Source of the DNA: Caulobacteraceae bacterium
GTDB lineage: Bacteria > Pseudomonadota > Alphaproteobacteria > Caulobacterales > Caulobacteraceae
Reading direction: 5' to 3'
NCBI GenBank assembly: GCA_947475415.1
Contig: CANJLH010000003.1
Span: 248,001-312,000, forward strand
DNA: 64,000 bases
Below are positions 28,654 through 36,228 of this stretch, piece after piece. How positions within the stretch are numbered: the stretch's first letter is position 1; the number at the start of each line of letters is the position of its first letter. The notes under the pieces were generated by a model that was not told the origin of the DNA, made no database searches, and saw nothing but the letters and a program-made list of their open reading frames with translations. The translations under genes and the position numbers were made by a program.

Positions 28654-29865
28654 ATGTCCGACGCCGCCCTCGACGCATTTCGCGCCGAAGCCAGGGCCTG
28701 GCTGGCTGCCAACTACCCGACTGAGCTCAAACTAGCGAATCCGCCCATCGACCCGGACGCGGAGTGGGGCGGCCGCCGGTTCGTGGGCAGTTCCGATCCG
28801 CAATGCGTCTGGATGCGACGGATGGCCGAACGCGGCTGGACTGCGCCGCAGTGGCCCAGGGCTTATGGCGGCGGCGGCCTTGGGCTTGATCATGCCCGCG
28901 TGCTCGCCGAGGAGATGGCGGCCGGCGGCTATCGCGCGCCGCTCTTTTCATTCGGCATCCTGATGCTGGGCCCAGCCCTGCTGGAATTCGCTTCTGAAGC
29001 ACAGAAGCTCGAGCACCTGCCCAAGATCGTCCGCGGCGAGATCCGCTGGTGTCAGGGCTATTCCGAACCGGGCGCCGGTTCGGATCTGGCCGGACTACAA
29101 ACCCGTTGCGAGGACAAGGGCGACCACTGGCTGATCAACGGTTCGAAGATCTGGACCAGCTACGCCGATCAAGCCGATTGGTGCTTCTGTCTGGTTCGGA
29201 CGGATTTCTCAGTGAAGCACGGGGGAGTTTCCTTCGTACTCATCGACATGGCCTCGCCCGGTGTCGAGACGCGGCCGATCCCGCTGATTTCCGGCGAGTC
29301 GCCGTTCTGCGAGACCTTCTTCACGGACGTGAAGATCCCCAAGGCCAACCTGGTGGGCGAACCGGGCGCCGGCTGGACCATCGCCAAACGTCTGTTGCAG
29401 CACGAACGGACGAACATCGCCGCGTCATTCGGGGCCGGCGGTTCGGTCGGCGGCGTGGCGGGCGACATTTCAGAGATCGCCAGGACCTATGTGGGCGTCG
29501 ACGCCGCAGGTCGGTTGGCGGACTCCGACTTACGCGGCCGCATCGCGCGCAACATGATCGACTTTCGCGCCCTTGCGCTGACACTGGAGCGCCAGGCCGC
29601 CGAGAGTCATGCAACGGGCGGCCCCGGCGCCGCCTCTTCGGTGATCAAGGTCTGCGCCGCCGCCTTCGCTCAGGAACGCGCCGAACTGGTGGTGGAGGCC
29701 ATGGGCGCCCGCGGTCTGGCCTGGGGCGGCCAGTCGGCCCTGCCCGATGAGATCGCGGCTGTGCGCGGCAACCTGCGCGCCAAGGCCAACTCCATTGAGG
29801 GTGGCACCACAGAAATCAACCTGAACGTCATCGCCAAGCAGATGCTCGGCCTGCCGACGCCATAA
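28654..29865 (+). CDS. Acyl-CoA dehydrogenase
   Basis: FAD enzyme of 403 residues that introduces an alpha,beta double bond into an acyl-CoA. The signatures GYSEPGAGSDLAGLQTRC and KIWTSYADQADW are in the middle domain, and the C-terminal helical domain ends with SIEGGTTEINLNVIAKQMLG. The longer form without a classical C-terminal YGGxG motif resembles the family used in steroid, terpenoid and aromatic side-chain degradation. The ATG at 28654 has AGGGAGA upstream; the 76-base gap to the divergent gene must contain both promoters. Confidence 0.94.
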   Translation: MSDAALDAFRAEARAWLAANYPTELKLANPPIDPDAEWGGRRFVGSSDPQCVWMRRMAERGWTAPQWPRAYGGGGLGLDHARVLAEEMAAGGYRAPLFSFGILMLGPALLEFASEAQKLEHLPKIVRGEIRWCQGYSEPGAGSDLAGLQTRCEDKGDHWLINGSKIWTSYADQADWCFCLVRTDFSVKHGGVSFVLIDMASPGVETRPIPLISGESPFCETFFTDVKIPKANLVGEPGAGWTIAKRLLQHERTNIAASFGAGGSVGGVAGDISEIARTYVGVDAAGRLADSDLRGRIARNMIDFRALALTLERQAAESHATGGPGAASSVIKVCAAAFAQERAELVVEAMGARGLAWGGQSALPDEIAAVRGNLRAKANSIEGGTTEINLNVIAKQMLGLPTP

Positions 29866-29883
29866 GAAGCTGAAGGAATACCC

Positions 29884-30657
29884 ATGTCTGACGACCGCCC
29901 CTTGATGACCCGCAAATTCGAGGACGGAGTGGCGATCCTGTCCTTCAACCGCCCGGAAAAGCACAACGCCGGCGCCGGCGACCCGGCAGCCTGGGAATGG
30001 GCGCTGAAGGATCCTGCGGTGCGCTGCGTGGTGGTGCGCGGCGAGGGCAAATCCTTCCACTCCGGCCGCGACACCACCCTGTTGGGCACGCGGGAAAAGG
30101 ACGAGAGCGACTATGAATTTGTGCGCCACGCCTGCAACGCACGGATCAATCAGCTACTCTACGCCAAGCCGATCATCGCGGCGGTGAAGGGCTACGCCAT
30201 CGGCGGGGGGTTCGAGATGTGCCTGGCCGCCGACATGCGGGTAGGCTCCACCGACGCCAAGCTCTGCCTGGCTGAAGTCAAGTACGGCATCTTGCCCGAC
30301 ACCGGCGGCACCCAGATGTTGACCACCCTGATCGGGCCGGCGCGGACCAAATATATGACCCTGACCGGCGATTATGTGGACGGCCAGACCGCCTATGAGT
30401 GGGGCATCTTCGACTTCCTGCTGCCGCCGGAGGAGGTGGACGCCAAGGCGCTTTCCATCGCCAAGACCATCGCCTCGCGCTCACCGGGCGCGGTGGAGAT
30501 GGGCAAACAACTGGTCGACCAGATGTACCTGGGCGCCGTGATCAACGGCGTGCGTCAGGAACTGCTGGCGCAGTCATCCCTTTTCCAGTCCGAGGATTAC
30601 AAGGAGCAACGCGCGGCGTTGCGCGAGAAGCGCGACCCGGTGTTCCGGCGGAAATAG
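29884..30657 (+). CDS. Enoyl-CoA hydratase/isomerase (crotonase family)
   Basis: A 257-residue crotonase. The oxyanion-hole segments are GEGKSFHSGRD and GYAIGGGFEM, and both glutamates that act in water addition are present (Glu in GGGFEM and Glu in CLAEVKYG). It follows the acyl-CoA dehydrogenase by 18 bases in one operon, which supports successive beta-oxidation-type steps. The region just after the PEKHNA motif looks several residues shorter than in most relatives. Confidence 0.92.
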   Translation: MSDDRPLMTRKFEDGVAILSFNRPEKHNAGAGDPAAWEWALKDPAVRCVVVRGEGKSFHSGRDTTLLGTREKDESDYEFVRHACNARINQLLYAKPIIAAVKGYAIGGGFEMCLAADMRVGSTDAKLCLAEVKYGILPDTGGTQMLTTLIGPARTKYMTLTGDYVDGQTAYEWGIFDFLLPPEEVDAKALSIAKTIASRSPGAVEMGKQLVDQMYLGAVINGVRQELLAQSSLFQSEDYKEQRAALREKRDPVFRRK

Positions 30658-30679
30658 GCGCGGGCGTCAGCCGCCCGGT

Positions 30680-30916
30680 TCAGCCGTTGTGGGCGCCATC
30701 GCACAGCGGCGGCTTCTTCGTCACCTTGCAGCCGCAGAAGAACACCGTGCGCGACTTGTCGGCGGCGTACTTGACCGGGGTGATGTCGGTGCTCTTGTGG
30801 GAACCGTCGCAAAACGGCTGCTTGGCGCTGAGGCCACAGGCGCACCACCAGTAGTCGCGGCCCGCCTCGACTTCGACGGCGAAGGGCTGGTCGGCGGCGC
30901 GGACAGGTGCGGTCAT
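30680..30916 (-). CDS. Tandem CDGSH iron-sulfur protein
   Basis: A 78-residue protein with two CDGSH [2Fe-2S] sites: Cys25-x-Cys27, Cys36 and His40 (CDGSH), then Cys61-x-Cys63, Cys72 and His76 (CDGAH). Such tandem proteins bind two clusters and are proposed electron-transfer or redox-sensing factors. The ATG at 30916 is preceded by AGGGAG. It lies convergent with the enoyl-CoA hydratase, and no operon partner is certain. Confidence 0.9.
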   Translation of the reverse strand: MTAPVRAADQPFAVEVEAGRDYWWCACGLSAKQPFCDGSHKSTDITPVKYAADKSRTVFFCGCKVTKKPPLCDGAHNG

Positions 30917-30990
30917 GGGGGTCTCCCTGCAGGCTTCGGCTAAGAAGGGCACTGTGGACCGCATAGCCCAGGGGCTCAAGGCGCGGTCGC

Positions 30991-31773
30991 TCACACCGCC
31001 GTATAACCCCCGTCGATGACCAGTTCCGAACCGGTCATGAAGCTGGACTCATCGCTGGCCAGGAACACGACGCCGTCGGCGATCTCCCGGGGTCGCCCGT
31101 ATCGGCCGACCGGATGGCGGGAGGCCTGGGCTGCGCGACGAGCGGCGCCGTTCGGGTCGGCGGCGAGGCTGTTCAGCACCATGGGCGTCTCGATGAAACC
31201 CGGGTGGATGGAGTTGACCCGCACCCCCAGAGGCGCGAGTTCGGCGGCGGCGGCCTTGGTCAAGAGGGCGACGCCGCCCTTCGAGGCGCAATAGGCTGGC
31301 GCCCCGGCGATGCCCGCCTTGCCGGCGATGGAGGAGATGGTGACGATCGAGCCGCGGCCCGCCGCAGCCATCACCGGCGCGACCGCCGCAAGGCCCAGAT
31401 AGGTTCCGTCCAGATTGACCGCCATGATCCGCTTCCAGACGTCATAGCGGCCCTTGAGCAGCGGCCGGTCGCCGCTGATCCCGGCGCATGTGACCAGCAC
31501 GTCCAGCCGGCCGAAATGGTCGAGCACCGCCTGGACCACCGCCCCCCAGCGGGCCTGGTCGGTGACATCGAGCGCCAGGAACATAGCGGTTCCCCCGGCC
31601 TCGTTGATCGCCCCGGCCAGCGCCTCGCCCGCCTCGGCGGCGAGATCGGCGACGACCACCGCAGCACCCTCCGCGGCCAGCCGCCGGGCGCTCTCAGCGC
31701 CGATTCCCGACGCGGCGCCGGTGACCAACGCAACCTTACCGGCCACGCGGCCGATCACGGCCGGCTCAGACAT
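30991..31773 (-). CDS. SDR-family oxidoreductase
   Basis: Classical short-chain dehydrogenase of 260 residues: cofactor loop TGAASGIG (18-25), acidic VADL after strand 2 favouring NAD, catalytic Ser147/148, Tyr161 and Lys165 (YCASK). It ends with the usual VIDGGYTAV. It overlaps the next upstream SDR by eight bases and is probably co-transcribed with it. Likely a secondary alcohol or hydroxyacyl-CoA dehydrogenase; substrate unknown. Confidence 0.92.
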   Translation of the reverse strand: MSEPAVIGRVAGKVALVTGAASGIGAESARRLAAEGAAVVVADLAAEAGEALAGAINEAGGTAMFLALDVTDQARWGAVVQAVLDHFGRLDVLVTCAGISGDRPLLKGRYDVWKRIMAVNLDGTYLGLAAVAPVMAAAGRGSIVTISSIAGKAGIAGAPAYCASKGGVALLTKAAAAELAPLGVRVNSIHPGFIETPMVLNSLAADPNGAARRAAQASRHPVGRYGRPREIADGVVFLASDESSFMTGSELVIDGGYTAV

Positions 31774-32536
31774 ACATGCGCCCCGCCATCATGCCGCCGT
31801 CCACCAGGATGGTCTGGCCGGTGACGTAGCTCGCCATGTCGCTGAGCAGCCACAGGATCGACTGGGCGGTCTCGTCGGTCTGGGCGACACGGCCCAGGGG
31901 AATCTTCTTCAAGAGGATGTCCATGGCATTGGGAAACTGAGCCAGATGCTCCTCCATCATCTCGGTGCGCGTGGCGCCGGGGGCGAGGTTGTTCACCCGC
32001 ACGCCGAACTTGCCCATGTCCATGGCAGCGGACTTGGTCATACCAACGATGGCGTGCTTGGAGGCCACATAGAGCACCGAGCCGTCGATGCCGTCGACGC
32101 CGGCCACCGAGGTGACATTGACCACCGAGCCCGACCTCTGCTCACGCATGATCTTCAGCTCCTCGCGCATGCAGTAGAAGGTGCCGCGCAGATTGGTCGC
32201 CATCAAGGCGTCGAAGTCGGCCATTTTCACCTCCGGCGTTGAGGTGAGCGGGACCTCCATGGCGGCGTTGTTCACCGCCCCGTCGAGGCGGCCGTATTCC
32301 GACAGAATCAGGGCGAACATCCGATCGAGGTCTGCGTCGACGGAGATGTCAGCCTGGACGAAGCGGCCCTGGCCCCCGGCGGCCTTGAGCCGTTCGATCA
32401 CCGCCTGGCCCTTGTCGGCGTTGCGCGCGCAGGTGACCACCGTGGCGCCCGCCGCCGCGCAAGCCAGCGCCGTTGCGGCGCCGATGCCCATGCTGGCGCC
32501 GGTGACCAGCACGACCTTCTTCTCAAGCAGTCCCAT
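31766..32536 (-). CDS. SDR-family oxidoreductase
   Basis: Classical SDR of 256 residues with TGASMGIG (12-19), NNAA (89-92), Ser143, Tyr156 and Lys160. Residues after strand 2 (TCARN) suggest NADP use. The start at 32536 was chosen because it puts the Rossmann fold at the N terminus; an upstream non-ATG start would add an unlikely Arg/Pro-rich leader. It is the first gene of a two-SDR unit. Substrate unknown. Confidence 0.91.
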   Translation of the reverse strand: MGLLEKKVVLVTGASMGIGAATALACAAAGATVVTCARNADKGQAVIERLKAAGGQGRFVQADISVDADLDRMFALILSEYGRLDGAVNNAAMEVPLTSTPEVKMADFDALMATNLRGTFYCMREELKIMREQRSGSVVNVTSVAGVDGIDGSVLYVASKHAIVGMTKSAAMDMGKFGVRVNNLAPGATRTEMMEEHLAQFPNAMDILLKKIPLGRVAQTDETAQSILWLLSDMASYVTGQTILVDGGMMAGRMYV

Positions 32537-32667
32537 GACTTCCTCCGCTGCGCCATTTCCCGGAACCTGCGGCGCCGGGGGCCGGCGCGGCAAGCGCAAT
32601 GTCCGGCCGCCCCGTGGTTGACCGTGACTGCGCCGCTGCGCATTGAAGCCATGGTCGACAGGGAGAT

Positions 32668-33684
32668 ATGGCGATGGACTATCGGCTTCTAGGACGCACT
32701 GGCGTCGAAGTGAGCCCGCTGGGGCTGGGCTGCATGATGTTCGGCGACCGGACGAAGCCGGAGGACTCCTTCGCCATCATCGATCGGGCGCTGGACGCGG
32801 GCCTCAACTTCTTCGACACATCCAACTCCTACGGCAAAGGCCGCAGCGAGGAGGTCACCGGCGAAGCGCTGGCGCGGGACGGCAAGCGCAATCAGGTGGT
32901 GCTGGCCACCAAATACTACATCCGGGTGGGCGAGGGCCCGAACATGATGGGCTCGTCGCGGCGGTTCATCATCGAGCAGTGCGAGAAGAGCCTGAAGCGG
33001 CTGAAGACCGACTGGATCGACATCTACCAGCAACACCGGCCCAATCCGAGCACGGCCATCGATGAGACGCTCAGGGCGCTGGATGACCTGGTGACCTCCG
33101 GTAAGGTTCGCTACATCGGCACATCCACCTTCGCCGCCTGGCAGGTGGTGGAGGCGCTCTGGGCCTCCGAACGCCACCACCTCAATCGCTTCGTCACCGA
33201 GCAGCCGCCCTACAACATCTTCGAGCGCCGGGTTGAGCGGGATCTGATCCCCATGGCTCAGACATACGGGATCGCCATCCTGCCATGGAGCCCGCTGGCG
33301 GCGGGGTTGCTGACCGGCAAGTACGGCCACGGGAAAACGGTGAGCGGCGATGACGCCCGCTACGCCCGCTGGCCCGGCAATCCGCTGGAGCGGGCGCGCT
33401 GGGTGCAGCCGGTCTATGATGCGGTGGAGAAGCTGCTTCCGCTCGCCGAGGCGAAGGGCTGCACGCTCTCGCAGTTCGCGCTCGCCTGGGTGATGGCCCA
33501 ACCCGGGGTGACCAGCCCGATCATCGGTCCCAGGACCATGGTGCAACTGGAGGACAATCTGAAGGCGCTGGAGGTGACGATCACCGAGGACGACTGCAAG
33601 GCCGTCGATCGAATCGTGCCGCGCGGCGGAATGATCGTGCCCTATTATGAGGGCGCCTTCGGACCGCATGCGCACCGGGTGTAG
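32668..33684 (+). CDS. Aldo/keto reductase
   Basis: A 338-residue NADPH-dependent TIM-barrel oxidoreductase. The catalytic tetrad is Asp50, Tyr55, Lys82 and His123 in the expected FDTSNSYG, LATKYY and IYQQHRPN contexts. The C-terminal NADPH-binding region (SPIIGPRTMVQLEDNL) is complete. It is similar to the AKR11/12-type group that reduces aldehydes or ketosugars. It is divergent from the SDR pair and ends upstream of the arsenic operon. Confidence 0.93.
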   Translation: MAMDYRLLGRTGVEVSPLGLGCMMFGDRTKPEDSFAIIDRALDAGLNFFDTSNSYGKGRSEEVTGEALARDGKRNQVVLATKYYIRVGEGPNMMGSSRRFIIEQCEKSLKRLKTDWIDIYQQHRPNPSTAIDETLRALDDLVTSGKVRYIGTSTFAAWQVVEALWASERHHLNRFVTEQPPYNIFERRVERDLIPMAQTYGIAILPWSPLAAGLLTGKYGHGKTVSGDDARYARWPGNPLERARWVQPVYDAVEKLLPLAEAKGCTLSQFALAWVMAQPGVTSPIIGPRTMVQLEDNLKALEVTITEDDCKAVDRIVPRGGMIVPYYEGAFGPHAHRV

Positions 33685-33701
33685 GGATCACTACCGGCGA
33701 G

Positions 33702-33730
33702 TTGATATTTCCATAATTCTGGAATTATAG
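33702..33730 (+). promoter_or_regulatory. Candidate promoter/operator of the ars operon
   Basis: A perfect 7-base inverted repeat ATAATTC-tg-GAATTAT lies at 33713-33728, just downstream of a -35-like TTGATA (33702-33707) and 30 bases before the arsI start. The palindrome overlaps where the -10 element should be. ArsR repressors bind short dyads in this position, so this is a plausible operator. The symmetry is visible; binding is inferred. Confidence 0.55.
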
Positions 33731-33758
33731 GCCTTGGCGTCATCCAAGGAGACTCGCC

Positions 33759-34241
33759 ATGAAGCGTCTGCACCTGCACGTGAATGTGCCTGACCTCGAC
33801 ACATCGATCGCCTTCTACGCCACCCTGTTCGGCGTCCCACCGACTGTGGTGAAACCCGATTATGCCAAGTGGATGCTGGATGATCCGCGCGTGAACTTCG
33901 CCATCTCGCAGCGTGGGCGAACGGTCGGCGTGGATCATGTGGGCGTTCAGGTCGACTCGCCGGCCGAGCTCGCCGAACTGGCGGGGCGGCTGAAGGCGGC
34001 TGATCAGGTCACTTTTGACCAGGAAGCGACAAGTTGTTGCTACGCGGTGTCGGACAAAAGCTGGGTGAGTGATCCAGCGGGCGTGCGCTGGGAGACTTTC
34101 TACACGCACGGCGAATCCGTGCGCTACGGCGACGACGAAGACGTCAACCCAGCGCCGATCGCCAGCCCTTGCTGCGGCGTTGGCGATTCGGCGAAGGCGG
34201 CTGTTTCCGCCGCGCCCTGCTGCGGTGCGCCGGTCCAATGA
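33759..34241 (+). CDS. arsI: ArsI/CadI-family C-As lyase
   Basis: A 160-residue vicinal-oxygen-chelate (glyoxalase-fold) protein. Fe(II) ligands are inferred as His5, His60 and Glu112. The vicinal Cys93-Cys94 pair (TSCCYA) is the site that binds methylarsenite in ArsI dioxygenases, which break the carbon-arsenic bond to release arsenite. Two further Cys-Cys pairs lie in the C-terminal tail (SPCCG, APCCG). CadI-type proteins share the fold, but the placement ahead of arsR and arsC makes an arsenical role likely. Confidence 0.9.
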   Translation: MKRLHLHVNVPDLDTSIAFYATLFGVPPTVVKPDYAKWMLDDPRVNFAISQRGRTVGVDHVGVQVDSPAELAELAGRLKAADQVTFDQEATSCCYAVSDKSWVSDPAGVRWETFYTHGESVRYGDDEDVNPAPIASPCCGVGDSAKAAVSAAPCCGAPVQ

Positions 34242-34296
34242 ACTTCCACGCGGCGGCTGTCGCCTGACCGTCGTGAATTTCGACTAGGATCGAACC

Positions 34297-34653
34297 ATGG
34301 AATCAACGACAGCCGCCGCCGCGCTTTCGGCGCTGGCCCATGAGGGTCGGCTGGAAATCTTCCGCCTCCTGGTGCAGGCCGGCCCCGAGGGGCTCGCCGC
34401 TGGCCAGATCGCGCGGGCGACAGACGCACGGCCCAACACCCTGTCGGCGAACCTCAACATCCTCAGCCACGCAGGTCTTGCGACATCGCGCCGAGAGGGG
34501 CGCTCAATCATCTACACCGCCGGATTTGGGCGAATGCGCGAGCTGCTGGCCTATCTGATGGAAGATTGCTGCGCCGGGAAGGCGGAGATCTGCGGGCCGC
34601 TGGCCGAGGTCGTCAGCCGCTGCTGCGCCGCCGAAACCGCCACCGCCTGCTGA
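34297..34653 (+). CDS. arsR: ArsR-type arsenite-responsive repressor
   Basis: A 118-residue winged-helix repressor (helix-turn-helix about residues 37-62). The C-terminal Cys91, Cys92 and Cys99 are arranged like the three-cysteine As(III) site of ArsR proteins of the Acidithiobacillus type (vicinal pair plus a third), rather than the CVC site of plasmid ArsR. Further cysteines follow (Cys109, Cys110, Cys118). It presumably represses the operon it sits in. Confidence 0.92.
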   Translation: MESTTAAAALSALAHEGRLEIFRLLVQAGPEGLAAGQIARATDARPNTLSANLNILSHAGLATSRREGRSIIYTAGFGRMRELLAYLMEDCCAGKAEICGPLAEVVSRCCAAETATAC

Positions 34654-34668
34654 TCTGGAGGAGACCAC

Positions 34669-35196
34669 ATGGCCCACACCCCTCTGAATGTGCTGTTTCT
34701 GTGCACAGGCAATTCCGCACGTTCTATTCTCGCTGAGGCGATCCTCAATCGGCTGGGCGCCGGCAAATTCGCCGCAACTTCCGCCGGCTCCATGCCCAAG
34801 GGTGCGGTCCACCCGGAGGCGATCGCCTTGTTGAAGCGCCTGAACTACCAAACCGATGGATTCCGCTCGAAGTCCTGGGAGGAGTTCGCCGCCAGCGCGG
34901 CAGGCGCGGCGAAGCTCGATTTCGTTTTCACTGTCTGCGACAACGCCGCGGGTGAGGTGTGCCCGATCTGGCCAGGACAGCCCATGACGGCCCATTGGGG
35001 GATTCCTGACCCCGCGGCGGTGACGGGGTCTCCGGCGGAGGTGGCCCTGGCTTTCGCCGAAGCTTACCGCCAGCTCCACAATCGCATAGAGATCTTCGTC
35101 AACCTGCCGCTGGCCGCCCTTGACCGCCTGTCGCTTCAGGCGCGCCTGAATGCGATCGGGTCGACGGATGACGCGCCCGCCCGGACCGAGATCTGA
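34669..35196 (+). CDS. arsC: Arsenate reductase (LMW-PTP type)
   Basis: A 175-residue cytosolic enzyme of the low-molecular-weight phosphatase fold that reduces arsenate to arsenite. The phosphate loop is Cys12-TGNSA-Arg18. Cys90 and Cys98 (FTVCDNAAGEVCP) are the two relay cysteines of the thioredoxin-coupled family. It follows arsR by 15 bases with a strong GGAGGAG ribosome site. Confidence 0.94.
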   Translation: MAHTPLNVLFLCTGNSARSILAEAILNRLGAGKFAATSAGSMPKGAVHPEAIALLKRLNYQTDGFRSKSWEEFAASAAGAAKLDFVFTVCDNAAGEVCPIWPGQPMTAHWGIPDPAAVTGSPAEVALAFAEAYRQLHNRIEIFVNLPLAALDRLSLQARLNAIGSTDDAPARTEI

Positions 35197-35198
35197 CT

Positions 35199-35888
35199 AT
35201 GGCTTCCGATAGCGGCCGCGAGGTCTTTAGCCCAGCCCGCCAGGCCGCTGCGGAGGCGCTGGGAACGGCTCTGTTGCTGGCGGTGGTTGTGGGCTCCGGC
35301 ATTATGGGTGACCGACTGGCCGGCGGAAATGTCGCAATCGCGCTACTGGGCAACACCCTGGCGACCGGCGTCGCGCTGGTGGTGCTGATCACCGTGTTCG
35401 GACCGATCTCTGGCGCACACTTCAACCCGGTGGTGACGCTTGTGATGGCGGCGCGCCGCGATTTGCCGCTCGGCCGCATCGCGCCCTACCTTGTCGCTCA
35501 GCTTGTCGGCGCAGTAATCGGTGTGTGGGCGGCGCACGCCATGTTCGCCCTGCCAATCCTGCAGATCTCCACCAAACTGCGAGATGGTCCGGCACAGGCG
35601 TTTTCGGAAGCGGTCGCGACATTCGGCCTGATCGCCACCATCCTGGGGACCGTGCGGTTCAAGCCTGACTTCACGCCCGTCTCGGTGGGCCTCTACATCA
35701 CCGCCGCCTATTGGTTCACCGCCTCTACCTCGTTCGCCAACCCCGCAGTGACCTTCGCGCGTGCGCTCACCGACACCTTCGCCGGCATCGCGCCCGCCTC
35801 CGCGCCGGCGTTCATCGTGGCGCAGGTCATAGGCGCGGCGGTCGGCGCGCTTGTGATGGGCTGGTTGCTGAAGAGCGCCCGGTCATAG
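35199..35888 (+). CDS. aqpS: Aquaglyceroporin-family channel (AqpS-like)
   Basis: A 229-residue MIP-family channel with six helices and two half-helices, HFNPVVT (76-80; NPV in place of NPA) and ANPAVT (181-184). In Sinorhizobium, AqpS encoded in an ars operon lets arsenite leave the cell by facilitated diffusion. Here it is the last of four ars genes, two bases after arsC, and no arsenite pump (ArsB or Acr3) is seen in the operon, so it may supply the exit route. Confidence 0.9.
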   Translation: MASDSGREVFSPARQAAAEALGTALLLAVVVGSGIMGDRLAGGNVAIALLGNTLATGVALVVLITVFGPISGAHFNPVVTLVMAARRDLPLGRIAPYLVAQLVGAVIGVWAAHAMFALPILQISTKLRDGPAQAFSEAVATFGLIATILGTVRFKPDFTPVSVGLYITAAYWFTASTSFANPAVTFARALTDTFAGIAPASAPAFIVAQVIGAAVGALVMGWLLKSARS

Positions 35889-35901
35889 GACCGCAGCCGG
35901 C

Positions 35902-36222
35902 TCAGAGCCCTCCGTCCAGCTCTCCGATCTCGCACTTGGCGTATTTCAGCGCCGCGTCGACATATTGCTGAGGCTGGCGGACGTATTCCCGTGCTCGCGG
36001 CTCGAACAGCTGCGTTTCGGTCTGGTAGCGCCGGATCGCGGCGTCGTAGACATCGATTTCGGCTTGCTGGCACACTCTGAGCGCCGCGCAGCCGGGTTCC
36101 GCCGGCGGCTTCGGAGGCTTCAAATTCAGATCCCGGACCGGCGGCCGCGGCTCGAAACAGGCCGCTTGCGCCTGAGTGGCGGCAAGCAGGCACGCCGCGA
36201 TTAAAACCATCTCTTTGCGCAT
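35902..36222 (-). CDS. Small exported protein of unknown function
   Basis: A 106-residue protein with a signal peptide (cleavage likely after TQAQA, about residue 20). The mature part has four cysteines (ACFEP, PGCAALRVCQQ, AKCEIG), a Pro-rich stretch and helical regions rich in Tyr and Arg. No domain recognised. It is separated by six bases from the upstream feruloyl-CoA-synthase-like gene, so it may be in that operon. Confidence 0.68.
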   Translation of the reverse strand: MRKEMVLIAACLLAATQAQAACFEPRPPVRDLNLKPPKPPAEPGCAALRVCQQAEIDVYDAAIRRYQTETQLFEPRAREYVRQPQQYVDAALKYAKCEIGELDGGL

Positions 36223-36228
36223 GTTTCC

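Noticed and set aside
32689..33675. A 328-codon minus-strand open frame inside the aldo/keto reductase
   Set aside because: The plus strand carries the complete catalytic tetrad; the antisense product is Arg/His/Gly-rich with no domain.
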